Positions 35,070 through 43,357 of a DNA stretch of 64,000 bases are shown here, in pieces. The notes under the pieces were generated by a model. It worked only from the letters and a program-made list of their open reading frames with translations. It was not told the DNA's origin and searched no databases. Origin of the DNA: SAR202 cluster bacterium bin87 (GTDB lineage: Bacteria > Chloroflexota > Dehalococcoidia > Lucifugimonadales > UBA3495); NCBI GenBank assembly GCA_002238825.1, contig MPNC01000001.1, forward strand, positions 248,001-312,000, given 5' to 3'. A program made the translations under genes and the position numbers. Each line of letters opens with the position of its first letter. Within the stretch, counting starts at the first letter, position 1.

Positions 35070-35492
35070 ATGACCAGTACCAATGGCTACAGGACGAACC
35101 AGGAAATCGGCACGACAGTGCTCGTCGTGATGATGGAGGTAGACGAGGCCGACGACGCCGTGTTCAACAAGTGGTACAACGAGGAGCACCTGCCGGAACG
35201 CATGTCCATCCCCGGATACGTCAGCGCCCGGAGGTTCATGCTGGACCCAGAGGATGAGCAGGCGAACGGGGTTTTGCGATACCTGTGCATCTGGGAACTG
35301 GAAAGCGACAGCCCGTTGCAATCACAGTTCTACAAGGACCAAAACTCCAAGCCCACGCCGACGAAAGAGGCCGCCAATGGCGTTGTGAAACAGAGGGCGC
35401 GGGGGCTTTACCGGCAGATTTTCCCGGTCTCCGGCGGCTACAACGACCGCATCGGCTACACCTACCCGGACGGCGTCAGAATAGGCGCATAG
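35070..35492 (+). CDS. DUF4286 / EthD-like dimeric alpha-beta barrel protein
   Basis: A 140-residue ferredoxin-like-fold protein. The segment VVMMEVDEADDAVFNKWYNE followed by EHLPERMSIPGYVSARRF is the signature of small dimeric alpha-beta barrel proteins annotated as DUF4286 or EthD-like (WYxEEHLPE, then PGF--ARRF). Members often accompany oxygenases. AGGAGGCACC lies before the ATG. It closes the 31-35.5 kb plus-strand cluster and is followed by a strong terminator. The substrate is unknown. Confidence 0.78.
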   Translation: MTSTNGYRTNQEIGTTVLVVMMEVDEADDAVFNKWYNEEHLPERMSIPGYVSARRFMLDPEDEQANGVLRYLCIWELESDSPLQSQFYKDQNSKPTPTKEAANGVVKQRARGLYRQIFPVSGGYNDRIGYTYPDGVRIGA

Positions 35493-35519
35493 GGCAACGC
35501 ACCGTAGCCGGCGAGCTGA

Positions 35520-35550
35520 AGGGGCTGTCAAACGACAGCCCCTCATTTTT
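35520..35550. terminator. Strong bidirectional terminator
   Basis: A perfect 9-bp stem GGGGCTGTC / GACAGCCCC (35521-35542, a further A-T pair at the base) with loop AAAC, followed by TCATTTTT. It lies between the convergent ends of the DUF4286-like gene (35492) and PrpD (35560). On the minus strand a shorter T-run follows. Confidence 0.9.
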
Positions 35551-35559
35551 ATGGGTTTC

Positions 35560-36933
35560 TCAGATGCGGGTGAGACGCAGCAGGTCGCCGATATCCGTTT
35601 CGTCCTCGAGGCGCCACAAACGGGCCAGCAACTCCTCCGTCTGTTCCGACGAAAGCAGACCTTCGCACAAACCCCGGAATTTAGTTTCGACCTCGGCGTT
35701 GGTCATGGGATTCAGATGGTGACCGCGGAAGTGAGCGACCTCTGAGCTGTAGGTCTGCCCGTTCTTCATCCGCAGGTCGAAGTTGCAAAGCATAGCCTCA
35801 GGTACGCGGCGGTTTGCTTCCTCCGAAGCCTCGATGCGCGTGCGACTGATCAACGCCGCGATGCCAGGGTCGTTGATGTGCTCGTCCGAGAAATGGCTCT
35901 GATTGAGGGCGTTATGGGTCAGAGCGATCGCCGTCGCGTAGGGCATGCTGTGGTCCGCGGACTCCCGGGTCTTGGGATGGTACTTCTCGTCATCGCCGGC
36001 CATGATGTCGATGGCTTTTTGCAGGGTCCGGATATGAACGTCCGCAACGTCGTCCACGTTGAAATCCGGAGCCTGCCGACGGGCCTCCAGCGCGGCCTCG
36101 ACGACCGTTTGTGAGTAGAGGCCCAAGGCGAACTGCTTGATGTTGCACTCGTGCACCTTGAACGGTTGACCCTGGTCTCCGCCAAAGGGCTCCACGCGGT
36201 AAGGCTCCTTGGTCACCGCCGAGAAGAACCCCAGCTCTCCTTCGAATACCGGGGTGGGGCCGGTCAGCCCACGCTCGGCTAGCGAAGCTGCGAACACCGC
36301 GTTACGGCTGGCGTTCGCGTAGGCGCAACCCTTCCAGTGGGAAAGTTCCCCAACCCGGGTCTGCCCCAACGCCAGATTGGGTGTGATCCCGAGGTTCAGC
36401 GCCTGCTCAGTTTGCGCCGCAGACAGCCCCATGGCGCGGGCCGCGCCAACGGAACTGGCGATCGCGCCGTTGGTGACATGATCAAAGCCGAGGGACCGGA
36501 TATTGCAAGCGTCACCGAACCGGCAAAACGCTTCGTAGGCAACGGCGGTTGCGGTGAGCATCCGGCGACCGCCGGCTCCTGCCATTTCGGCCCCGGCCAG
36601 AGTGGCAGCTATGCTGTCGCTGGGATGCCCGGATTCCTGAGTGGTGTAACCATCGTTGAAGTCCAGATATCGGATCATCACACCATTTGCGAAGGTGGCG
36701 GATTCGGGGCTGCTGGTCAAACCGTTGCCAATGATGGTTACCGGCCGGCGGTGTCCGGTGACCTCTGCGGCAAGATCTCGGGCGATCTTGCTCGGTTCCG
36801 AGGTGTAACCGCCGATGGCGCACCCCACGGTGTCGATGATCATCCGCTTGAGCAGGTGAACCGTGTCGGATGGGATGTCGGGATAGTGCAAATTGGCAGA
36901 GTAATTGGAAACATACTCGGCGATCGTGGTCAT
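35560..36933 (-). CDS. MmgE/PrpD family protein
   Basis: A 457-residue member of the 2-methylcitrate dehydratase / cis-aconitate decarboxylase-like family. It opens TTIAEYVSNYSANLHYPDIP and has VHLLKRMIIDTVGCAIGGY, VMIRYLDFNDGYTTQESGHPSDSI (with the conserved D-N-D and His), FGDACNIRSLGFDHVTNGAI and MGLSAAQTEQALNLGI. Some members dehydrate methylcitrate; many act on other tricarboxylates. I use the ATG at 36933 with GGAAGGA upstream; 28 further codons are open 5'. A weak extended -10 (TGATACCAT) lies near 36977-36985. No prpB or prpC gene is nearby, so a methylcitrate cycle is not implied. Confidence 0.88.
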   Translation of the reverse strand: MTTIAEYVSNYSANLHYPDIPSDTVHLLKRMIIDTVGCAIGGYTSEPSKIARDLAAEVTGHRRPVTIIGNGLTSSPESATFANGVMIRYLDFNDGYTTQESGHPSDSIAATLAGAEMAGAGGRRMLTATAVAYEAFCRFGDACNIRSLGFDHVTNGAIASSVGAARAMGLSAAQTEQALNLGITPNLALGQTRVGELSHWKGCAYANASRNAVFAASLAERGLTGPTPVFEGELGFFSAVTKEPYRVEPFGGDQGQPFKVHECNIKQFALGLYSQTVVEAALEARRQAPDFNVDDVADVHIRTLQKAIDIMAGDDEKYHPKTRESADHSMPYATAIALTHNALNQSHFSDEHINDPGIAALISRTRIEASEEANRRVPEAMLCNFDLRMKNGQTYSSEVAHFRGHHLNPMTNAEVETKFRGLCEGLLSSEQTEELLARLWRLEDETDIGDLLRLTRI

Positions 36934-37184
36934 AAGATTCCTTCCTGGTCGCGGCTGCGCAGATTGGTTGGCTCCGATGGTATCACCGGGATGACGGCGG
37001 AAGATTGCCATTTTCACGGGCCGGTGACAAGCGACCAGCCGGCCAGGCTCACTAACTCAATGCTGTGGATGCTCAGGTTCGTCGGCCCCATGGACACCAG
37101 GCATCCGCAGCGTGGCGTCCGTCACACTGGGAAACGATCAGCCAACCCTTGGGCGCTCTGCGAACCCGGCAACGACGAATCAAT

Positions 37185-37212
37185 AACGGGGCGAACTGCG
37201 GCCCGCCCCGTT
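37185..37212 (-). terminator. Hairpin after the ferredoxin reductase gene
   Basis: A perfect 9-bp stem AACGGGGCG / CGCCCCGTT with a 10-base loop, 23 bases after the stop of the reductase. On the minus strand it is followed by ATTGATT, a weak T-rich tail. The rest of the 36934-37234 gap holds no gene I can support. Confidence 0.6.
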
Positions 37213-37234
37213 CGGTACTTCGGTGGTGTGGAAG

Positions 37235-37990
37235 TTACTCCTTCCAAAACCGCTCTTCGGTCCAGCGCCATCCGTCGGCCGTCACGATTTCACGGCTGGT
37301 TTCGATCATCCCGGGGTGGCCGCAAGCGTAGACCAACGTTTGTGACCGGTCCAAACCGAGCCTCGCGAGTTGATCGGCGACGATGTTGTTGAGGCGTCCG
37401 GTTGCGCCTGCCCAGCCGGTGTTGCGCTCTTCGGTGGGCCGGCTGATCGCGGGGACGAAAGTCACTGTGTCGGGATGATCGGCGGCCAGCTGGCACAACT
37501 CGACGTCGTAGACGAACTCGTCCAGATACGAGGCCCCTTCAACCACGTAAAAGTGGTGCCCGTCACGTCCGTAATGCAAGTGATCCCGGACCATGCTGAC
37601 GAATGGCGCGATGCCGGTCACGGTGCCCAACATGAGATGTTGGGTTGCCGACTGGTCCATCAAAAAGATGCCTTTGGGTCGAGGGCGTATGGACATGGTG
37701 TCGCCGATCTCCATACGCCACATCAGCGGGGTGAGTTCGCCTTCTGGAACCAGTTCGACGAAGATCTCCAATGCGGATTCGTGGGGCGCAGAGACGATTG
37801 AATATGCTCGCTCTATACCATCCAGCCCCAGGGTGCAATATTGCCCGGGCTTGAATTTGAATTCAAAACCCTGCGGCTCCATCTTTATTACCATGAGGTC
37901 GTCCGTGTAGTCGATGCGTTCCACCAGCCTAGCGCGCGGCAAATTGGCGGTGCGATCTCGGGTCACGGTGGTGGATGGGGAAGTGGTCAT
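37235..37990 (-). CDS. Ferredoxin/flavodoxin--NADP(+) reductase family protein
   Basis: A 251-residue FNR-fold flavoprotein. The FAD motif is ERAYSIVSAPHE (RxYS), the NAD(P) motif GTVTGIAPFVSMVRDH, a C-terminal YACGHPGMI provides the conserved Cys-Gly, and WRWTEERFWKE ends the chain with an aromatic near the flavin. It moves electrons between NAD(P)H and a ferredoxin, flavodoxin or oxygenase. It is downstream, on the same strand, of the NAD-linked FdhA/NuoEF module (127-base gap), so it could balance NADPH and NADH pools with that complex; this link is inferred from position. Confidence 0.88.
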   Translation of the reverse strand: MTTSPSTTVTRDRTANLPRARLVERIDYTDDLMVIKMEPQGFEFKFKPGQYCTLGLDGIERAYSIVSAPHESALEIFVELVPEGELTPLMWRMEIGDTMSIRPRPKGIFLMDQSATQHLMLGTVTGIAPFVSMVRDHLHYGRDGHHFYVVEGASYLDEFVYDVELCQLAADHPDTVTFVPAISRPTEERNTGWAGATGRLNNIVADQLARLGLDRSQTLVYACGHPGMIETSREIVTADGWRWTEERFWKE

Positions 37991-38117
37991 TCTGGCTCCA
38001 GTTCGTAGATTTGCGCGGTGTTTGCTCCGGGGACCGGGCGGCGTGTGCCGGAGGGGAGGACGCGCAACCGTCTAGGTAAATGCCTCGCAGAGGGTTGGCT
38101 TGACGTCTTCGATCGCG

Positions 38118-40952
38118 TCAACCCATCAATTCGACCCGACAAGGTTCGAGATGCAGGCCGGGCACCCGGGCCATGGGGTTGATGTCCTCAGAAGCCTGCA
38201 ACTCGACTGCCAGCTGTCCGAACAAAGTGGTGATCGAAACGACCCCTGGCGGGACAGCCTGGTCAAGGCAGGCGATCCCGGTGGTACGGTTGCCGGCGGT
38301 CACGACGGCAACCGGCGCATCATTGGAGATGCCCCAGGACGCGGCATCCACCGGGTTGAGGTGCACCTGTTCGTCACGTACGATTCGATTCAGCTCCCCC
38401 GCTTCCACCGTGATCTCGCGCTCACTTTGTAGCAGAACCCTGCCCGGAGCAAGGACCGCAGGGAGATCAGGATTGGTAGTTGGCGCTACGGCGCGGAACA
38501 GTGGCGCTCCCGGCTCAGCTCGCCCGTTAGGGAAACCGGCCGCGTACAAAACCGGGGAAGAGGGACTAGTGGGTGTAGGGCAAGGCCACTGTATCCCGCG
38601 TTCTTCGCGGGTCGTGTAAAGCAACTGGGTCGGGCGGGGAGTATCCATGCCGGTCTGCATGACCAAAGCCGTTTCCCGGGCCAGGCGCGGATAGCTGATC
38701 CCTCGGTAATTTGGCGCCACCGACGCTATCTCATCCATTACCTGGGCGGGTTCATCGTAATTCAGCCCGTCGACGTTCAGCCTCCGGCCCAATTCCGCGA
38801 AAATCCATCCTTCCGGCATGGCGTCATTGTTTCGGACGTTGACCGCCGGCCTGACGCGCTGGATGCGGCGTTCCAGATTGGTGAACGTGCCGTCTTTTTC
38901 GGCGAAGGTCGCGCGGGGAAGCACCACATCGGCAACCTGGGCTACCGGAGAAAGGAAGGTGTCGGCTACGGCGAGAAAATCGAGCTTTTCGAAAACGGCC
39001 AAATCGCTGCCGAGCAGTCCGTTCGAATAGTTGGGGCTGTCTCCGACGAGCAACATCGACGTGATGACGCCGCCCGCGGCTTCGAGCATGGAAGCGGCGC
39101 TCATTCCAGCGGAAGGCGGCAGCGGTGCGCCCCAGATCTGCTCCACGCCGGCGCGATGTGCGTCGTCGAAGGTGGGCGCGCCTCCCGGAAGGCGGTCGGG
39201 GAGACATCCCACATCGATGGCGCCCTGGCCGTTGGCGCCCCCTCGCATGGGAAATATGCCGCCCGCAGGGCGATCAACGTTGCGCGTCAGCAGCGCCAGG
39301 TCGGCCAAAGCCACCACGCATTCGCGGGTGATTTCGGCGGGCAGGTTGTCCAATCCGTACACGATGGCGCCGGTTTCGGCCTCGCCATACATCCTGGCGG
39401 CGCGGGCGATGTCTTCAAGGGAAATGCCCGTCGCAGCGACGGTGTCGTCTCCCAACCGTTCCAGCTCGTAGGCCAACGTGTCGTAGCTGTCAGCGTGTTC
39501 GGAGAGCCATTCGGCGTCGATCAGGCCTTCCTGCAGCACCTGCTTCAAAATCGCGCCCAGGAGCAAAAGCTCGGTTCCCGGCGCCGGCCGGAGCCACAGG
39601 TCGGCGTACCGGGTAAGTTCGACTTCCCGGGTGTCAATGACGATAAGCGGCGTTCCGTTGCGGGATGCGCGCTTGATAGGCACGCCCACCACGTTGTGGC
39701 TTTCGGTCAGGTTGGTGTTGAACACCAGGATGCACCCGGCTTTCTCCAGGTCCCAAATCGAGTTGGTAGCCCCAGGGTATCCGAGGACGTCTTCCAGGGC
39801 GCCGGTCAGGGCGGGCTGCGTGTTGCCCGAATGATCGATGTTGTTGGTGTTCATGCCAACGCGGGCAAACTTCTGGGCCAGGTATAGCTCCTCGTTGGTG
39901 CTATCGGGGGCGGTGATCAGGCCGAAGCCCTGGCCGGTCTGGTGAGGGCGAAGTCGCTCAGCAATGAGGTCTAGAGCCTCGTCCCATGTAGCATTTTCCA
40001 GCCGACCGTTGCGTCGGATCATGGGGCGGCGCAGGCGCTGGCCGCTGGTGAGGTGGCTAAGGCCGAATTTGCCCTTGTAGCAGGCCTGACCGCGGTTGGC
40101 GGGCGAATTGAGCTCGGGAATGGCGCGAATCACGCGGCCCTGCTCGTTGATCTCGAGATTCATCTGACAGCCCACTGGGCAGTGGGTGCAGATGGTGCGT
40201 TCCACGCGCGCCGGCTTTTCCCATTTGCCCTCCCGCTCGGTCAGGGCCCCGACCGGGCACACATCGATGCAGGCCCCGCAGAACTCGCAACCCGACTCCA
40301 GCAGGGACGTCCCGAAGGACGTGCCAACCAGCGCATTTCCGGATCGTTCGGTGAAGCAGATGGCGTTGTCTCCGCGCATTTCTTCGCACGCCCGGACACA
40401 TCGGCCGCAGGTGATGCAAAGGTTGAGGTCCCGGTCGTAGAAGGGATCGCTCACCTCCAGCGGAATGTCGCGATACACATAGGTCATGGGAGATTCGAGC
40501 TCCATGCCCAGATACCGGACGGTGTCCTTGAACTCGCAACGCTCGTTCTTGGGACAGGTGATGCAACGGTCGTTGACCGAAACGTGACGCAGGCAGACGT
40601 CGGAGGGACCGCAGATTTCGACGCGGTGGCAGGTGAGGCAGCCATTGGGATGCTCGGCGATAAGCATTTGCATGACGGAGCGGCGGAGCTCGATAACGTC
40701 GGGGGTCTCGCTCCACACGGTCATGCCGTCGGTGGCGGCCAGGGTGCAGGCGGCCGGGAACCCGGGCACGCGACCTCGTTCGTTTTCCGCGACCACCACG
40801 CACATGCGGCACGCGGCATAGGGCTTCATGCCCGAGTGGTAGCAGAGATATGGAACATACACGCCGGCGTCGATGGCGGCTTCGAGCACCATCTTCCCCG
40901 GTTGGGTCTTGATTTCCACACCGTCGATGGAGATGGTTATATCGTCAGGCAT
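38118..40952 (-). CDS. FdhA/NuoG-like molybdopterin oxidoreductase subunit, catalytic Cys/Sec missing
   Basis: A 944-residue protein laid out like the alpha subunit of NAD-dependent formate dehydrogenases: an N-terminal 2Fe-2S domain (LCYHSGMKPYAACRMCVV, then PAACTL), a His-Cys 4Fe-4S domain (HPNGCLTCHRVEICGPSDVC), an extra CITCPKNERC set, two ferredoxin 4Fe-4S motifs (CITCGRCVRAC, CEFCGACIDVCPVG), the Mo-domain 4Fe-4S motif (CTHCPVGCQMNLEIN) and bis-MGD domains. Where formate dehydrogenases have NNVDHCARxCH, this one has NNIDHSGNTQP: the catalytic Cys/Sec is Gln and the next His is Pro. The N-terminal clusters are intact. The ATG at 40952 after AGGA is used. The nuoF-like and nuoE-like genes lie upstream. 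Confidence 0.9.
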   Translation of the reverse strand: MPDDITISIDGVEIKTQPGKMVLEAAIDAGVYVPYLCYHSGMKPYAACRMCVVVAENERGRVPGFPAACTLAATDGMTVWSETPDVIELRRSVMQMLIAEHPNGCLTCHRVEICGPSDVCLRHVSVNDRCITCPKNERCEFKDTVRYLGMELESPMTYVYRDIPLEVSDPFYDRDLNLCITCGRCVRACEEMRGDNAICFTERSGNALVGTSFGTSLLESGCEFCGACIDVCPVGALTEREGKWEKPARVERTICTHCPVGCQMNLEINEQGRVIRAIPELNSPANRGQACYKGKFGLSHLTSGQRLRRPMIRRNGRLENATWDEALDLIAERLRPHQTGQGFGLITAPDSTNEELYLAQKFARVGMNTNNIDHSGNTQPALTGALEDVLGYPGATNSIWDLEKAGCILVFNTNLTESHNVVGVPIKRASRNGTPLIVIDTREVELTRYADLWLRPAPGTELLLLGAILKQVLQEGLIDAEWLSEHADSYDTLAYELERLGDDTVAATGISLEDIARAARMYGEAETGAIVYGLDNLPAEITRECVVALADLALLTRNVDRPAGGIFPMRGGANGQGAIDVGCLPDRLPGGAPTFDDAHRAGVEQIWGAPLPPSAGMSAASMLEAAGGVITSMLLVGDSPNYSNGLLGSDLAVFEKLDFLAVADTFLSPVAQVADVVLPRATFAEKDGTFTNLERRIQRVRPAVNVRNNDAMPEGWIFAELGRRLNVDGLNYDEPAQVMDEIASVAPNYRGISYPRLARETALVMQTGMDTPRPTQLLYTTREERGIQWPCPTPTSPSSPVLYAAGFPNGRAEPGAPLFRAVAPTTNPDLPAVLAPGRVLLQSEREITVEAGELNRIVRDEQVHLNPVDAASWGISNDAPVAVVTAGNRTTGIACLDQAVPPGVVSITTLFGQLAVELQASEDINPMARVPGLHLEPCRVELMG

Positions 40953-41002
40953 GGCGTGTCCTATATAGCGCAACGAGCAGCGGCAAAATCAGCGTAGGCT
41001 AA

Positions 41003-42760
41003 TCAGCGGCGGGTTAGGCGGGGCGAGAATACCTGGTCCGGGCAATCGCCGGTGTGGCGCTTTTCGCGAATATGAGCGTCAAACTCGTGCCCGAAATACC
41101 GGAGGGCGGAGGAGACCGGGTTGAACCCGAGTTGTCCGTGTCCACACAAAGACCCGGCCTGCATGTTTTCGCCGATGTTCCGCATGAGCGCGAGGTCTTC
41201 CTCGGTGCCTTCCAGGTTGCTGATGCGTTCCAGGACTTCCAGCAGGTGGCTCATGCCCATGCGGCAGGGGAAGCACTTCCCGCACGATTCGTACTGGCAG
41301 AACGCGATCAGGTTGCGGGTCAGGTCGACCACGCACGTATCCTCGTCGGCGACGATGATCCCGCCGGAACCCAGGATTGCGCCGGCCGCGCGGAAGACGT
41401 CAAAGTCCAGGACGAGGTCCAGATTGGCGTCGCTGGCAGAGAGCACGCCGCCCAACGGGCCGCCGGTTTGGAGCAGTTTCATGGACTTGCCATTGGGAAC
41501 GCCGCCCGCCATGTCGAAGAGAACCTGACGCAGGGTCATGCCCAACGGAACTTCGATCAAACCGGTGTATTTGATATCGCCGGACAGGCAGAGGATTGCG
41601 GTGCCGCTGCTTCCGTTGATCCTGTTGTCGGGATCGGGTGGTGTGCCGATGCTGGCGAACCAATCCCCGCCGCGCGCCACGATCTCCGGCACGTAAGCGA
41701 GGGTCTTGACGTTGTTGATGTTCGACGGTTTGCCGAACACCCCCACCTGTGCGGGGAATGGCGGACGAAAACGAGGCATGGACCGCTTGCCTTCGATGGC
41801 CTCCATCAACGCCGTTTCCTCACCGGACACGTAGGAATCGCCCGTCAAAGCAACCTCGACGTCGAAGGAGAAATCGGTCCCCAGGATGTTCTGGCCCAGG
41901 AGGCCGAGGTCGTAGGCCTGTTGGATGACGGCGCGAGTCCGGTCGATGGGCTGGTTGTGACCGTGGCGGATGAAGATGTAGCCGCGATTTGCGTTGCAGG
42001 CGTACCCCGCGATGGTGATGCCTTCGACGACGGTGGCCGGATCGCTTTCCAGGATACCCCGGTCGTTGAAAGCGCCCGGGTCGCCTTCCTCGCAATTGCA
42101 AAGAATGTACTTGTTCGGGTCCGGATTGCCAGCCAGGAACCCCCATTTGACTCCGGCCGGGAAGGCCGCGCCTCCACGACCCCGCAAGCCGGAGGTGCGA
42201 ACCTCGCCGAGGGTGTCACCGGGAGACATCTCAGTGAGAGCCTTGTTCAAGGCCGAGTACCCACCGTTGGCGATGTATTGATAGAGATCGGACGGATCGA
42301 TGTTGCCGGCGTTGCGCAGGGCGATGCGCTGCTGCAAGGCCATCATCGGGTGGTCCTGCAGGTTCGAAATTCCTGCGGGCCCCTGCGTTGGCTCGCCGAG
42401 ATAACCGATGGCGTGCTCCACCAACGGATTGCCGCCGGCCACATGCTCTCGGACGATGCGCTCGGCTAGCTCGGGCGTGACCTGACTGTAGAACACCCGG
42501 GAACCGTTGGGCATCTGGACGTCGAGCAGGGGCTCGGCGAAGCACAGCCCCAGGGTGCCGACCTCCGACACGTTGGCCGCCACCTGCTGGCGCTCCAGTG
42601 CGGAGTTGACGGCGGCGAGGACTTCGAACCCACCGGCGGCCTCACCGGCCAGCCCGGTGCCGACGCGGATCCACGGCCGGTCGCCCGTGGTCAGGTTCTC
42701 CCAGCGGCGCCGCGCTTCGCCGAGGATGTCGGTAAACGGGGATTCCGTTTGTGCAGTCAC
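41003..42760 (-). CDS. NuoF/HoxF-like NAD(H)- and FMN-binding subunit
   Basis: A 585-residue NADH-dehydrogenase 51-kDa-type subunit. The core has the FMN/NAD segment GLRGRGGAAFPAGVKW, the NADH loop CNCEEGDPGAFNDRG, SGEETALMEAIEG, and the 4Fe-4S motif ESCGKCFPCRMG with the fourth Cys in GSLCGHGQ. An N-terminal thioredoxin-like domain (about 1-130) resembles those of HoxF/HndC but has lost the cluster: GTGLAG and VGTLGLC replace the GTC and VGCxGxC forms, leaving one of four Cys. It lies 50 bases before the FdhA-like gene and 15 bases after nuoE. Confidence 0.93.
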   Translation of the reverse strand: MTAQTESPFTDILGEARRRWENLTTGDRPWIRVGTGLAGEAAGGFEVLAAVNSALERQQVAANVSEVGTLGLCFAEPLLDVQMPNGSRVFYSQVTPELAERIVREHVAGGNPLVEHAIGYLGEPTQGPAGISNLQDHPMMALQQRIALRNAGNIDPSDLYQYIANGGYSALNKALTEMSPGDTLGEVRTSGLRGRGGAAFPAGVKWGFLAGNPDPNKYILCNCEEGDPGAFNDRGILESDPATVVEGITIAGYACNANRGYIFIRHGHNQPIDRTRAVIQQAYDLGLLGQNILGTDFSFDVEVALTGDSYVSGEETALMEAIEGKRSMPRFRPPFPAQVGVFGKPSNINNVKTLAYVPEIVARGGDWFASIGTPPDPDNRINGSSGTAILCLSGDIKYTGLIEVPLGMTLRQVLFDMAGGVPNGKSMKLLQTGGPLGGVLSASDANLDLVLDFDVFRAAGAILGSGGIIVADEDTCVVDLTRNLIAFCQYESCGKCFPCRMGMSHLLEVLERISNLEGTEEDLALMRNIGENMQAGSLCGHGQLGFNPVSSALRYFGHEFDAHIREKRHTGDCPDQVFSPRLTRR

Positions 42761-42775
42761 GAGGACAATCGCTGA

Positions 42776-43255
42776 TCAGTGCGCGGGGGCGGAGGTCAGG
42801 GCCTGGGAGATTTTCGAACGGGCGTTGTCGGGAGTAATGCGCCCGGCCAGATGATGGTTGATCGCCATCACCGGAGCATGGGCACACGCGCCGAGGCAGG
42901 TGTTGTAGCGCAGGGTCGCTTTTCCGTCGGGGGTATCACCCTCGTCGGACAACCCCAACGCTTCCTGCGCGGCGGAGATCACCGCGGTTGCGCCCATCAC
43001 GTGACAGGAAGGGCCCCAGCAGACCTCCACGCGGAGATCTGTCGGCGGATCAAACCGGAAGTTTGGATAAAAGGTGGCTACCGCCCAAACGTCGTTGACC
43101 GTAACATCCATCCGGACGGAGACAGCGTCCACCGCCTCGGTCGGGATGTAACCGATTGCGTCCTCCACCGCCAGCAGGGATGAAAGGACAGTGACCGTGC
43201 TTTGTAGCTGGTCATTCACCGCCCGATCGATGAGCTGAAGGGTGGCATCGTCCAT
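42776..43255 (-). CDS. NuoE-like 2Fe-2S subunit
   Basis: A 159-residue thioredoxin-like 2Fe-2S subunit of the 24-kDa type. It contains IGYIPTEAVDAVSVRMDV, VWAVATFYPNFRFDPPTDLR, and the four cluster Cys in VCWGPSCHVMG and YNTCLGACAHAP. It is the first gene of a nuoE - nuoF - fdhA-like operon. It connects the NADH site of NuoF to the rest of the module. A promoter with an extended -10 (GTGCTAAACT) lies about 40 bases upstream of the ATG at 43255. Confidence 0.94.
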   Translation of the reverse strand: MDDATLQLIDRAVNDQLQSTVTVLSSLLAVEDAIGYIPTEAVDAVSVRMDVTVNDVWAVATFYPNFRFDPPTDLRVEVCWGPSCHVMGATAVISAAQEALGLSDEGDTPDGKATLRYNTCLGACAHAPVMAINHHLAGRITPDNARSKISQALTSAPAH

Positions 43256-43292
43256 TTGTGAAATCCGTTACAAATCCCGATTTGACGGCGCG

Positions 43293-43322
43293 AGTTTAGC
43301 ACAACGGCCCTGACAGGAGCAA
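43293..43322 (-). promoter_or_regulatory. Promoter of the nuoE-nuoF-fdhA-like operon
   Basis: Minus strand: TTGCTC (43322-43317) and TAAACT (43298-43293), spacing 18, with TGC directly before the -10 (extended form). Confidence 0.45.
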
Positions 43323-43357
43323 CGCGGCCGCGTCAGCAGTGTCCCGGGAAACGATGG

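Noticed and set aside
36931-37017. N-terminal extension of PrpD from 37017
   Set aside because: The ATG at 36933 has a good GGAAGGA site and starts the conserved family N terminus.
38118-40952. Selenocysteine in the FdhA-like gene
   Set aside because: The frame has no internal TGA and the codon at the expected position is Gln (CAG).
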